This document shows, piece after piece, positions 8,374 to 17,607 of a DNA stretch of 64,000 nt (position 1 is its first letter; the number at the start of each line of letters is the position of its first letter). The position numbers were made by a program, and so were the translations under genes. The stretch is from positions 73,746-137,745 of the forward strand of contig CAYMFM010000004.1 of NCBI GenBank assembly GCA_964389685.1. Reading direction: 5' to 3'. The DNA comes from G020353115 sp964389685 (GTDB taxonomy: Bacteria > Bacteroidota > Bacteroidia > Bacteroidales > VadinHA17). Below the pieces are notes generated by a model. The model saw nothing but the letters and a program-made list of their open reading frames with translations, was not told where the DNA came from and searched no databases.

Positions 8374-9393
8374 ATGACCGACAAACAATGGCAAACACTG
8401 GTTAATGTAATAAACGGGGAAACTTTTGATCCCCTTCCTGTCGGTTTTATCATTGATTCTCCCTGGTTACCCAACTGGTATGGCATTCCAATTCTTGATT
8501 ACTTTTCCAATGATGATCTGTGGTTCCGGGCAAATATAAAAGCGATTGAAACGTTTCCTGAAGTGATGTTCTTCCCCGGATTCTGGTCTGAATTTGGCAT
8601 GTGCAGCGAACCGTCTGCTTTTGGTGCCAGGTGTTCCTTTCCGCAAAACGAATTCCCTCATGCTCATAAATGTATTCATTCAGTGGAGGAGATAAGCAGG
8701 ATGGCTAAACCGGATCCACAAACGGACGGTTTGGGCCCGCTTATCCTTAACCGGTTAAAGATCAACAGGAAAAGAATTGAAGATGCAGGTCACAAAATAC
8801 GCTTTTCCGTCTCAAGGGGACCGTTAAACATTGCATCCTTTTTGATGGGAACCACGGAATTCCTGACAGCTCTGTTGACACATCCCGAAGAGATACATGC
8901 AATGATCCGGATCATTACTGATTATTTGATCGAATGGCATGAATTACAAAAAAGCAGCTTCAGTGACATTGATGGAATTTTGGTCCTTGATGACATCATC
9001 GGTTTTATCAGTGAGGAGCAGTTCAGGGAATTCGGCCTTCCTTACTTTTTGGAGATTTTTAACAGGAATGTCACCATAAAATTTTTGCATAATGATGCAA
9101 ATTGTATGGAATCCATCCGCTGCCTGCAGGAAATGGGAGTGAACCTGTTTAACATGGGGTACGAAACCGATCTTAATCAACTCAAAGAACTGACTGACAA
9201 TCAAATCACCATGCTTGGTAATATTCCACCCCGGGATGTCCTGGCAAAAGGGAAACCTGGGGATGTTATGCGTTCAGTTCGGGAATCAATAGAGGGACTG
9301 AATGAGAAATCACGCGTGATATTATCCTGCGGGGGCGGAATGCCACCTGGTGTTTCAACAGAAAACATAAATGCTTTTATTCAGACTGTATGA
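8374..9393 (+). CDS. Uroporphyrinogen decarboxylase (UroD/MtaA)-family protein
   Basis: This 339-residue TIM-barrel protein carries family marks such as FSVSRGPLNIASFLMGTTEF, VLDDIIGFISEEQFREFGLP, FLHNDANCMESIRCLQEMGV, NMGYETDLNQLKEL, MLGNIPPRDVLAKG and the closing ILSCGGGMPPGVSTENI. The cysteine in LSCGGG and the His in LHND sit where MtaA/MetE-like relatives bind zinc. True HemE arginine signatures are not evident, so a haem-pathway role is unlikely. Relatives are corrinoid- or cobalamin-dependent methyltransferases. UroD-like proteins of this kind recur in Bacteroidota carbohydrate loci with unknown substrates, and a second one lies at 31105-32205. No signal peptide was seen. The gene stands alone, divergent from the DUF5107 gene. 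Confidence 0.8.
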   Translation: MTDKQWQTLVNVINGETFDPLPVGFIIDSPWLPNWYGIPILDYFSNDDLWFRANIKAIETFPEVMFFPGFWSEFGMCSEPSAFGARCSFPQNEFPHAHKCIHSVEEISRMAKPDPQTDGLGPLILNRLKINRKRIEDAGHKIRFSVSRGPLNIASFLMGTTEFLTALLTHPEEIHAMIRIITDYLIEWHELQKSSFSDIDGILVLDDIIGFISEEQFREFGLPYFLEIFNRNVTIKFLHNDANCMESIRCLQEMGVNLFNMGYETDLNQLKELTDNQITMLGNIPPRDVLAKGKPGDVMRSVRESIEGLNEKSRVILSCGGGMPPGVSTENINAFIQTV

Positions 9394-9650
9394 TCATTCG
9401 GTCGATCCCTGTGAAAACAGGAATATTGCAGAAGAGAAACCGGAAATTGTGGATAGCCTGATGATCATCCTGGAAAGAGGGAATACAAGTATTTATGAAT
9501 AGTGAACAGGATAAGAAGAATTGGCGTGGTATTTGATAATGAAAATACGAATCGATTGAAGGCGGATATTGTTCCTGTATCCGTTTTATTCCTTATTTTC
9601 ACAACCGGACTCCGGATGCTTGAACTAATTTTACATTCATCAACAAACAA

Positions 9651-12017
9651 ATGGCGAAAATGAAAAAGAGGAAAAAGATTAAAAAGCATGTAATGATGGG
9701 CTCAATCCTGACCGGATTATTGTTAATCCAGTTTACCGTGAATGAAGGGGATTTTGAAAAGGCTCTTTCAGAAAAAATGGATGCGTATAAAACAAATTAT
9801 CCGATGGAGATGGTCTATATCCATACGGACAGGGATGTTTATTCCCCGGGAGATGAGCTCTTTTTCAAAGCCTATATCAGGGATCTCTATTCATTTATAC
9901 CATCGGAGCAGAGTGAGATATTGAATCTTGCACTGATGAATTATCAGGGAAAGATCGTTTTGAATAACCTGTTTGAGATTAAGGGGAGCCAGGTAGCTGG
10001 TAAACTCCTGTTTGCTAATACAATACCCGAAGGGAAATATTTCCTTATCGGTTTTACTGAACTGATGCGTGAATGGAAACCTGAACATGTTTTTATTAAG
10101 GAGCTGTTTGTTAAGACCATCTCCTTTCCCAGCACCATCATTCATCTCTCCACTCCCCCCGATACAATGTATAACCCTGGTGATGAGGTAGAAATAGATG
10201 TTACTTTGCTTTCCGCGGAAGGTAAAACCATTCGAAATTCGTTCACTTATGACATCAGAAAAAATGGCGCCTCATTTTTTTCTGGAGAGGGAAAAACAGA
10301 GAGAACGGGTAAATCAGTAATTCATGTGCAACTTCCCGAATTTCAGGATCCTGCATTAATCACACTTGACATGACTGTAGAACGTTTAAGAACCAGTGAG
10401 AAGAGTTCTATCGTTATTCCGACTACCGGGTTACCCTATACTGTTGATTTTTTCCCCGAAGGGGGGAACCTGATCGATGGTGTTGAGACAAAAGTTGGAT
10501 TTGTTGCAAAGGATTACTTTGGCAATGTAGCAGAAATTGAAGGTCAGATCCTTGACCCGGACAATAATGTTCTGACCCATTTCAAAAGCTGGTTTAACGG
10601 ACTCGGATATTTTAACTATACCCCGGATAGAAACAGACCTGCCAAAGTTAAACTCACAAGTCCCAGGGGTGTCGATGATCCAATTGATCTTCCTGAGGTG
10701 TCTTTAAAAGGAGCAATGATCGCTCTAAGAGGAAGATCAGATGATCATCTCTCATTTGATATCGTGAATACGGTTGATGGAAATGACAACCCATTCCATG
10801 TTGTTGCGGAACAGAATGGTGAGATCATCTGGTATCGATCCTATCCGATTGATAAAACGATACAGTTTACCATACCCGTCTCAGATCTTCCGGGAGGGGT
10901 GATCCATGTTACGCTCTTTAATTCCCGGGGAGATGCACTGAGTCACAGGGCAGTATTTCTTAAAAAAACCAATTCAATAGTTCAGGTAAAAACAGATCAA
11001 AATGAATATATCCCGAAAGAGGAAGTGAAACTGAACATCGAAATGCAGAACGCTGAGGGAGCTATGATAGCGGCAGACCTCAGTGTTTCAGTTACCGATG
11101 CAAACCTTAATCCCGATTGGAACCAGGATCCTGATATCTTTTCCTACTGCCAACTTGGCCCCGGGATTGGAAAATTCCCTTTGCCGCCGGGCTATTTTAA
11201 TAAGAAAGCCAACGAAATAGAAGCAGATCTTGATATTATGATGCTGGCAATCCGGGATGAGAAATTCAACTGGATCACCCTGATGGGTGAAGAAACCGGT
11301 CCGCCTGAGAGGAAAACCAGTCAGAATATACTTGGGGTAATAAGGAATTCGTACCGGTTGGATCACATTGGAATGTTGTATTCTCAGATTGAGAATTCCC
11401 AGTTTTTTAATCGGTATATTTTAAAATACAATCTGATATTTCCTGAATATTATTTGGTTAACCAAAGGTATTTTACAGAAACAAAAAAAGAAGAAGACCA
11501 GCACTTTCGTGATAACTGGGTTCAGGATCAGCTGGCAAGTGGAACACCCATCCTGGATGTCATCCGGAGGATTAAAAACTTCCAACTCATGGACAACAAG
11601 ATTGTCTTTTATGGTCCGAATTCAATATTAAATCAGGAAGGAGCGCTCATTGTGTTCAATGGAATAAAAATGGGAACGGATGTCAGGACCTTAAGCAACT
11701 TAAACCCTCATGATATTGGGAATATCAAAGTTATCACAAATCCTTCTGAAGTGCTTATGTACACTGGATTTAATCCCGTAGGTATTATAGAAATCACCAC
11801 CAAGGGGGGAGTAGGACCTGAGGAAGATACGGCTGATGAAATCCAGGAATACAGTCCAACATTGTATTGGAATCCGTTCGTTTATACCCTGGAAGAGAGG
11901 GAGACATCCCTGTCGTTTAAAAGTACGTTTATGAAATCAAGCTATACTATCGTGGTGCAGGGTATCGATGAAAACGGAAATCCGGTATATGAGACAAAAG
12001 ATTTCTCGGTATATTAG
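9651..12017 (+). CDS. Secreted MG2-like protein with TonB plug-like C-terminal domain
   Basis: This 788-residue protein opens with a Lys-rich n-region and a hydrophobic stretch (MMGSILTGLLLIQFTV), consistent with export. Residues ~50-170 resemble an alpha-2-macroglobulin MG2-type domain (MVYIHTDRDVYSPGDELFFK, then SEILNLALMNYQGKIV). Further Ig-like beta domains follow (VDFFPEGGNLIDGVETKVGF; SVTDANLNPDWN). Near the C-terminus, VIRRIKNFQLMDNKIVFYGP ... LIVFNGIKMGTDVRTLSNLN ... IEITTKGG resembles the plug domain of TonB-dependent receptors, but no beta-barrel follows. Such proteins are widespread in Bacteroidota and their function is unknown; a cell-surface or periplasmic protein-interaction role is likely. 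It is monocistronic. The 9394-9650 upstream region shows no clear promoter match. Confidence 0.75.
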   Translation: MAKMKKRKKIKKHVMMGSILTGLLLIQFTVNEGDFEKALSEKMDAYKTNYPMEMVYIHTDRDVYSPGDELFFKAYIRDLYSFIPSEQSEILNLALMNYQGKIVLNNLFEIKGSQVAGKLLFANTIPEGKYFLIGFTELMREWKPEHVFIKELFVKTISFPSTIIHLSTPPDTMYNPGDEVEIDVTLLSAEGKTIRNSFTYDIRKNGASFFSGEGKTERTGKSVIHVQLPEFQDPALITLDMTVERLRTSEKSSIVIPTTGLPYTVDFFPEGGNLIDGVETKVGFVAKDYFGNVAEIEGQILDPDNNVLTHFKSWFNGLGYFNYTPDRNRPAKVKLTSPRGVDDPIDLPEVSLKGAMIALRGRSDDHLSFDIVNTVDGNDNPFHVVAEQNGEIIWYRSYPIDKTIQFTIPVSDLPGGVIHVTLFNSRGDALSHRAVFLKKTNSIVQVKTDQNEYIPKEEVKLNIEMQNAEGAMIAADLSVSVTDANLNPDWNQDPDIFSYCQLGPGIGKFPLPPGYFNKKANEIEADLDIMMLAIRDEKFNWITLMGEETGPPERKTSQNILGVIRNSYRLDHIGMLYSQIENSQFFNRYILKYNLIFPEYYLVNQRYFTETKKEEDQHFRDNWVQDQLASGTPILDVIRRIKNFQLMDNKIVFYGPNSILNQEGALIVFNGIKMGTDVRTLSNLNPHDIGNIKVITNPSEVLMYTGFNPVGIIEITTKGGVGPEEDTADEIQEYSPTLYWNPFVYTLEERETSLSFKSTFMKSSYTIVVQGIDENGNPVYETKDFSVY

Positions 12018-12163
12018 GCCTTAGTGTTCTGAAGCTTTCGGTTATGTGGTAAAGCATGCAGCTCTTTTACCTGTGCGACATGCGGTCCCTTCCAAATACT
12101 TACTTTTTATCAACATCTACCAAATTAACGGCACTTTTCTTGATTTGCTGCCAATAATTTGAT

Positions 12164-12171
12164 TATCTTTG
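12164..12171 (+). promoter_or_regulatory. TAnnTTTG-type -7 element at the head of the defence operon
   Basis: TATCTTTG matches TAnnTTTG, with a TTTG at 12144-12147 as a possible -33 box. It overlaps the only candidate start codons (TTG 12169, GTG 12172) of the first gene. If it is the promoter the transcript would be leaderless or begin inside the ORF, so either the element or the start is off by a few bases. Confidence 0.35.
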
Positions 12172-12918
12172 GTGCAAAATAATTTAATTATCGAAACAAA
12201 GTTTAAAATACAGGAGCTTAAACGTCAATTTGCTCAGAATAGTGTATTTACAACATCTGAATTAGTTGATTTTTATTCAAAATATGAACCGTACATTCCA
12301 AGAGCGACAGTAAACTGGAGGGTATATGAACTGGTGAAACAAGGTGTTATTGATCGTATCGGCAAGGGTAAGTTTAAGTTAGGGCAATCTGTTTTTTTTA
12401 TACCGGAAATCCCATCTAAGATTTTTAAAATCAATAAAACCATTAAAACTAACTTCCCATTTTTATTATACTGTATTTGGCCACAACAATGGATAAATGA
12501 GTTTTCACAGCATATATCAAATTCGGGTTTAATTTTAGTGGAGATTGAACGGGATAGCGCTGAATCGGTATATCATTATTTGAAAGAATTTTCACAATCT
12601 GTATTTTATAAACCAGGCAAGGAATTATTACAGGATTATATTCATGGTATTGGAAGTGCATTACTGGTAAGGCATCTGGTAAGCGAAGCGCCTGTCCAGA
12701 TTATACAGGGAGTTCCCACTGTGAGTATTGAAAAATTATTGGTGGATATTTCCTGTGATACTGAATTTGAGTATCTACAGGGAAGGGAAACCGGCCATAT
12801 TTTTGAAAATGCATTTAACCGCTACAGTGTAAATCGGGCAAAGCTTTTGCGGTATGCCAACAGGAAGAAGAAGAAAATAGAAGTAATGGAGATAGTTGAA
12901 CGTAATAATCTTATTTAG
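12169..12918 (+). CDS. AbiEi-like antitoxin / regulator (type IV toxin-antitoxin)
   Basis: This 249-residue protein has an N-terminal winged-helix region (FTTSELVDFYSKYEPYIPRA, then TVNWRVYELVKQGVIDRIGK, residues ~25-68) and a C-terminal domain (~90-230) typical of antitoxins that precede AbiEii nucleotidyltransferases (VPTVSIEKLLVDISCD). The gene opens with TTG or GTG: an in-frame stop lies at 12160-12162 and no ATG occurs before the C-terminus. In AbiE systems the antitoxin represses the operon and counteracts the toxin without direct binding. The toxin gene follows after 27 bp. Base composition is clearly more AT-rich than the flanking carbohydrate genes, suggesting acquisition. Confidence 0.75.
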   Translation: MVQNNLIIETKFKIQELKRQFAQNSVFTTSELVDFYSKYEPYIPRATVNWRVYELVKQGVIDRIGKGKFKLGQSVFFIPEIPSKIFKINKTIKTNFPFLLYCIWPQQWINEFSQHISNSGLILVEIERDSAESVYHYLKEFSQSVFYKPGKELLQDYIHGIGSALLVRHLVSEAPVQIIQGVPTVSIEKLLVDISCDTEFEYLQGRETGHIFENAFNRYSVNRAKLLRYANRKKKKIEVMEIVERNNLI

Positions 12919-12945
12919 AACATTTGATTAAAAAGATCAAGCAAA

Positions 12946-14019
12946 ATGATTTCAAATGATTGCTTAAGTATCGAATGGATTAATACAGTATCTGTAAAGA
13001 ACAACAAGGCAGATAAAATCCTGGTTGAAAAAGTTATAAGGGCATTACGATTATTGGAAGGGCTGGCTGAAGCTCAACTGAAATTTGTTTTTAAAGGAGG
13101 TACTTCCCTGATGCTTCTGTTTGATTCAACCAAAAGATTGTCCATTGATATCGATATAATTATGGAGAATAAAATTGAGCTTGAAAAATATTTTGATGAG
13201 ATAGTAAAAAATAAAGGATTCACCCGGCAAAAATTACAAGAAAGAAATAGTATCATACATATTGAAAAAACACATTATAAATTTTTTTATAAACCAGTAT
13301 ATAAAACTTCACAAAGTGAGGAATACATTCTTTTAGACATATTATTTGAAAAACCACTATATAATAAGTTGATAGAGTTACCTATCGATTCAACATTTGT
13401 AAAACAAGACAGCCCAACTTTAAAAGTTAAAACCCCTGATTTTGATAATATCCTGGGCGATAAACTTACGGCTTTTGCACCCGAAACAGCAGGCATACCC
13501 TATGAAAGAAATGGCCAGAGCATGGCCATGGAAATTATGAAACAATTATATGACATCGGTTCATTATTTGATCATTGCTCTGATGTTAAAGCTATAAAAG
13601 AAGCCTTTTCAGATTTTGCCATTCACCAGTTAAAAATCAGAGAATTAGGTGATGACAAAAGCATTGTTCTGGATGACATTTATGATTCAGCTCTTACTAT
13701 TTGCACCCGGGGTAAAGATGGAGGTGCAAATTTTGATAAACTTCAACAGGGAATCAGGCAGGTTAATCCGTTTATTTTCTCTGAAAATTATCATATCGAG
13801 AAAGCGATTGTAGATGCTTCAAAAGCAGCTTACCTTGCAACCCTTATAAGGCATAATAATACAGAATTTGAGAAATTCTCTAGTCCAATGCAAATTAAAA
13901 ATTGGATCATAGAGCAACCTTTAAAAACCAGATTAAATAAATTAAAAAAATCAAATCCTGAAGCTTTTTTTTACTGGTATAAAATATTTGAAATTGAGAA
14001 AATAAAACCACAATCATAA
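12946..14019 (+). CDS. AbiEii/AbiGii-family nucleotidyltransferase toxin
   Basis: This 357-residue protein has the defining pol-beta-type nucleotidyltransferase motif FVFKGGTSLMLLF (residues ~46-58) followed by RLSIDIDIIME (~65-75), i.e. GG-x-S-L and the D-x-D metal ligands. Lower down, DKLTAFAPETAG (~168-179) is the conserved Lys/Asp motif of AbiEii toxins. By family knowledge the enzyme transfers nucleotides, for example to tRNA acceptor ends, and causes abortive arrest in phage infection. It follows its antitoxin and ends only 4 bp before the ATG of the interrupted hsdM, so toxin-antitoxin and methylase genes appear to form one operon. Confidence 0.88.
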   Translation: MISNDCLSIEWINTVSVKNNKADKILVEKVIRALRLLEGLAEAQLKFVFKGGTSLMLLFDSTKRLSIDIDIIMENKIELEKYFDEIVKNKGFTRQKLQERNSIIHIEKTHYKFFYKPVYKTSQSEEYILLDILFEKPLYNKLIELPIDSTFVKQDSPTLKVKTPDFDNILGDKLTAFAPETAGIPYERNGQSMAMEIMKQLYDIGSLFDHCSDVKAIKEAFSDFAIHQLKIRELGDDKSIVLDDIYDSALTICTRGKDGGANFDKLQQGIRQVNPFIFSENYHIEKAIVDASKAAYLATLIRHNNTEFEKFSSPMQIKNWIIEQPLKTRLNKLKKSNPEAFFYWYKIFEIEKIKPQS

Positions 14020-14023
14020 AAAA

Positions 14024-14155
14024 ATGACACTTGCTGAAATAATAAAAGATTCAAATTATAGATTGACACAGTTCAATCTTATTGAGATTTCTAATCTTGA
14101 AAGGAAAATTGTGACAAAGACAGACAAGAAAGGAAATATCGTTCCTTATATCTAA
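14024..14155 (+). pseudogene. N-terminal fragment of hsdM, cut off by an in-frame TAA
   Basis: The ATG at 14024 opens a 43-codon frame reading MTLAEIIKDSNYRLTQFNLI ... KGNIVPYI and a TAA at 14153-14155. The same frame continues without shift as CVVRNKSIKLIPEEAMRQLY into the ORF at 14201. MTLAEIIKDSNYRLTQF is the usual start of methylases carrying an HsdR-type N-terminus, and VPYI is normally followed directly by the C-V-x-R segment. So a single codon, most simply CAA to TAA, interrupts one gene of about 704 codons. Confidence 0.75.
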
Positions 14156-14200
14156 TGTGTTGTACGGAACAAAAGCATTAAACTCATACCCGAAGAGGCT

Positions 14201-16138
14201 ATGCGTCAATTATACCTGCAAGTGCTTATTGAACAGTATAATTATCCTGTTGAAAGGATGGAACTGGAATATGCAGTATCATTCGGGCGTGAAAAAAAAC
14301 GTGCCGACATTGTAATTTTTGACAAGCAGCAGACAACCTCCCCATACATCATGGTGGAATTGAAGAAACCAAAGTTGAAAGACGGAAAAGAACAGTTGAA
14401 ATCCTATTGCAATGCAACAGGAGCACCTATCGGCGTGTGGACAAACGGGGAATCCATATCGTATTACCACCGTAAAGACCCGAATTTCTTTGAAGATATT
14501 CCCGAAATCCCTAAAGCAAGTGAAAAACTGTCCGACATACTTTCAGAACGATGGTATATCAAAGATTTAATTGATAAAGACAAGCTTGTAACTGAAAGAA
14601 AATCGCTGAAAGACTTAATCCTTGAAATGGAGGATGAAGTATTGGCGAATGCCGGGGTTGATGTGTTTGAAGAAGTTTTTAAGCTAATTTTTACCAAGCT
14701 TTTTGATGAACTTGAATCCGGCAGGAACAAGTTACGACACCTTGAATTCAGAAATTACGGCGATACAGAAACCGAGTTGAAAGAAAAAATCCAAAATCTT
14801 TTTAATCATGCAAAAAGAAAATGGGAAGGCGTTTTTTCTGACAATGACCGCATAAACCTTACCCCATCACACCTTTCAATTTGCGTGTCATCCTTACAGG
14901 ATGTTAAATTGTTCAATTCAAATCTTGAAGTGGTGGACGATGCCTTTGAATACCTGATCAATAAAAGCAGTAAAGGTGAAAAAGGGCAATATTTCACTCC
15001 CCGCTTTGTGATTGATATGTGTGTAAAAATGCTGAACCCGCAGGAACATGAAACAATGATTGATACTGCTGCCGGAAGCTGCGGTTTCCCGGTTCACACC
15101 ATGTTTCATGTTTGGGAACAGATTATGAAGGATGAAGAATTGGATAAAAGTCACTTGTTTACACTGGAACAAAAACCCAGCAGGTGCGAGGATTATATAA
15201 GAGACAATGTTTTTGCAATAGATTTTGATGAAAAGTCGGTACGTGTTGCCAGGACATTGAATTTAATTGCTGGTGATGGACAATCCAATATAATGCATTT
15301 AAATTCATTGGATTGGGAACGATGGGACGACAGGATAAAAGACGAAGACTGGCAATCAACCTATCACGAAGGATGGTTTAAATTTATAAAACACAGAATC
15401 CTAAAAAATGAAAATCACGAATTCGATTTTGATATATTAATGGCCAATCCGCCATTCGCGGGGGACATTAAAGAAAGCCGGATATTGGCTAAATATGAAC
15501 TTGGTAAAAAATCAAATGGTAAATACCAAAGCAAAGTCGGGCGCGATATTCTTTTTATTGAACGTAATCTCGATTTTTTAAAGCCGGGCGGAAGAATGGC
15601 CATTGTATTGCCACAGGGGAGGTTCAACAATTCATCCGACAAATACATCAGAGATTTCATTGCAGAAAGATGCAGGATTTTAGCTGTAGTAGGCCTGCAC
15701 GGCAATGTTTTCAAACCTCACACGGGCACCAAAACCAGCGTACTTTTTGTACAAAAATGGAACGATAACCCCCACCTGGGGCCGCTTTGCAGTAAAAAAG
15801 AAGATTACTCCATCTTTTTTGCCACAATGCAGGAACCAGCCAAAGACACAAGCGGGGATAAGATTTTCCTGCGTAAAAAAGACTTTGAACAGTTCCGGGT
15901 ACAGCCCGAAACACCTGTTCCCCAGCAGCAGGAAATGAATTTAACAGAAGACCAATGGTCATTTTATGTAAAAACAGCCAAAAATCTGGATGAATACATT
16001 TTGGATGAACACGACCATCTGGTAGTAAAACATGACCTGTTCAGTCAATCCCTCAAACACGGGCTGAAAACCAAAGAAGGTATAGCGGAGGCATTTACTG
16101 AATTTGCCAGAAAAGAGGGGCTGAGTTTTTTCGTGTAG
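14201..16138 (+). CDS. hsdM: Type I-like N6-adenine DNA methylase (HsdM) with HsdR-type N-terminal nuclease domain
   Basis: This is a 645-residue ORF; the complete gene probably starts at 14024 (see the upstream fragment). The first ~130 residues match the HsdR N-terminal domain: AVSFGREKKRADIVIFD with Asp36, then MVELKKPK with Glu53-x-Lys55, a PD-(D/E)xK-like core. A helical linker follows, then an HsdM methylase: GQYFTPRFVIDM (~262), motif I MIDTAAGSCGF (~286-296), motif IV ILMANPPFAGDIKESR (~412-427) and GGRMAIVLPQGRFNNSSDKY. It would methylate adenine at a site chosen by HsdS. The C-terminus LSFFV ends at TAG 16136, after a T6 run where the hsdS-like frame overlaps. No ribosome-binding site is obvious before ATG 14201. 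Confidence 0.88.
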   Translation: MRQLYLQVLIEQYNYPVERMELEYAVSFGREKKRADIVIFDKQQTTSPYIMVELKKPKLKDGKEQLKSYCNATGAPIGVWTNGESISYYHRKDPNFFEDIPEIPKASEKLSDILSERWYIKDLIDKDKLVTERKSLKDLILEMEDEVLANAGVDVFEEVFKLIFTKLFDELESGRNKLRHLEFRNYGDTETELKEKIQNLFNHAKRKWEGVFSDNDRINLTPSHLSICVSSLQDVKLFNSNLEVVDDAFEYLINKSSKGEKGQYFTPRFVIDMCVKMLNPQEHETMIDTAAGSCGFPVHTMFHVWEQIMKDEELDKSHLFTLEQKPSRCEDYIRDNVFAIDFDEKSVRVARTLNLIAGDGQSNIMHLNSLDWERWDDRIKDEDWQSTYHEGWFKFIKHRILKNENHEFDFDILMANPPFAGDIKESRILAKYELGKKSNGKYQSKVGRDILFIERNLDFLKPGGRMAIVLPQGRFNNSSDKYIRDFIAERCRILAVVGLHGNVFKPHTGTKTSVLFVQKWNDNPHLGPLCSKKEDYSIFFATMQEPAKDTSGDKIFLRKKDFEQFRVQPETPVPQQQEMNLTEDQWSFYVKTAKNLDEYILDEHDHLVVKHDLFSQSLKHGLKTKEGIAEAFTEFARKEGLSFFV

Positions 16139-16170
16139 GCCCCTTCAATGAAGAAAAATACAAGGCTTTA

Positions 16171-17607
16171 TTGGAGGGGCTGGAAATTTCAGAGATATTA
16201 TTTTCTATTCTCACAAAAAAAAATGAAAGATTTAGAATTGATTCAGAATTTGTAAAAAAAGAATATCTGAAAACGGAATTATTATTGGAAAAGAGGGAAC
16301 ATAAATATCTTAACGAAATAAATGCAAAGATCATCCATCCAACTGAAATAAAAAGGGAATTTGTAGAAGAAGGTGTGTGGTTTTTTAGAACTCAAAATCT
16401 CAGACCTCTTAGAATAGAAGATTCGAATAATGTTTTTATTTCAAAAGAAGACTCAAAACGTCTAATAAAAAATGAAATAAAGAAAAATGATATTTTATTA
16501 ACAAGAACTGGCGCAAATTTTGGTCAATGTGCAATTTATAAGAAAGAATGTCTTACTATTGGGTCTTCACATGTTCTCATTATCCGTAATACTTATTTTA
16601 ATCAATCATATTTGGCAGCTTTTTTCAATACGAAATATGGTCGTTTAATGATAAATAAGGGCATGTATGGAGGACTTCAACCTGAGGTTGCTCCATATTA
16701 TCTTTTCAACATACCTATTCCATGTCTTTCAAAATATTTCCAAAACAAAATTGGATGGTTGGTAGATCAATCTGCGAATCTTGAGAAATATTATCAACAA
16801 ACATACACCCAAGCCGAAAACCTACTCCTCGAAACCCTTAGCTTAAAAGACTTTAAACCCATCCGGGGAAAAATAAATATCAAAAGCTTTTCCAATTCGT
16901 TTAGAGAAACCGGGCGCTTGGATGCAGAGTATTACCAGCCAAAGTACGAGCAAATAGTAACACAGATAAAGAAAGTCAAAAATTCAGTCTTAGAGGATGT
17001 TGTTAATATTAAAAAATCTATCGAACCTGGCTCAGATGCATACTCTGATGAAGGAATTCCATTTTTAAGGGTTGCTGATTATAATAAATTCGGAATATCA
17101 ACTCCCCAGAAATGTTTATCTGATTCATATTATCAGGAAAACAAAAAAACATTAGAGAAACTAAAACCAAAGGCTAATACAATTTTATTTTCAAAAGATG
17201 GAAGTGTTGGTACAGCATACAAATTAAGGCAAGATGAAAACTTAATAACCTCCGGCGCAATCTTGCATCTTATAATAAGAAATAATAATGAGATTTTGCC
17301 AGATTATTTAACATTGGTTTTGAATTCCAAGTTAGTACAAATGCAGGCTGAAAGAGATGCGGGTGGTTCAATAATTTTACATTGGCGTGTAAATGAAATT
17401 GGAAATGTTTTATTACCAGTTATAGATTTTTCTATACAAAAAGAAATTTCGGAGCTTATTGAAAAAAGTTTCCTGCTTAAAAAACAATCTGAACAACTGC
17501 TGGAAATAGTCAAAATAGCTGTGGAAAAGGCTATTGAAACGAACGAGAAGCTCGCAGAGACATTCATTAATGAACAATTGGAGAATCTCAACTTGAATGG
17601 AGAATAA
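16171..17607 (+). CDS. hsdS: Type I restriction-modification specificity subunit (HsdS)
   Basis: This 478-residue protein has the two-TRD build of HsdS. The first target-recognition domain (~30-200) contains GVWFFRTQNLRPLRIEDSNN, NDILLTRTGANFGQCAIYKK and QPEVAPYYLFNIPIPCLSKY. The conserved helical region QTYTQAENLLLETLSL follows. The second domain (~250-430) contains GRLDAEYYQPKYEQI, GIPFLRVADYNKFGIS and NTILFSKDGSVGTAYKLRQD. A C-terminal coiled region ends it. The only start in frame is TTG 16171, yet the frame is open and coding-like further upstream (VGPFNEEKYKALLEGLEI, from ~16131) and overlaps the 3' end of hsdM. The true start is therefore uncertain, and a fused or frameshifted M-S protein is possible. 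Confidence 0.85.
   Translation: MEGLEISEILFSILTKKNERFRIDSEFVKKEYLKTELLLEKREHKYLNEINAKIIHPTEIKREFVEEGVWFFRTQNLRPLRIEDSNNVFISKEDSKRLIKNEIKKNDILLTRTGANFGQCAIYKKECLTIGSSHVLIIRNTYFNQSYLAAFFNTKYGRLMINKGMYGGLQPEVAPYYLFNIPIPCLSKYFQNKIGWLVDQSANLEKYYQQTYTQAENLLLETLSLKDFKPIRGKINIKSFSNSFRETGRLDAEYYQPKYEQIVTQIKKVKNSVLEDVVNIKKSIEPGSDAYSDEGIPFLRVADYNKFGISTPQKCLSDSYYQENKKTLEKLKPKANTILFSKDGSVGTAYKLRQDENLITSGAILHLIIRNNNEILPDYLTLVLNSKLVQMQAERDAGGSIILHWRVNEIGNVLLPVIDFSIQKEISELIEKSFLLKKQSEQLLEIVKIAVEKAIETNEKLAETFINEQLENLNLNGE

Noticed and set aside
8189..8377. 62-aa plus-strand frame between the DUF5107 and UroD-like genes
   Set aside because: Composition is random-looking, it has no family features and it occupies the divergent promoter region.
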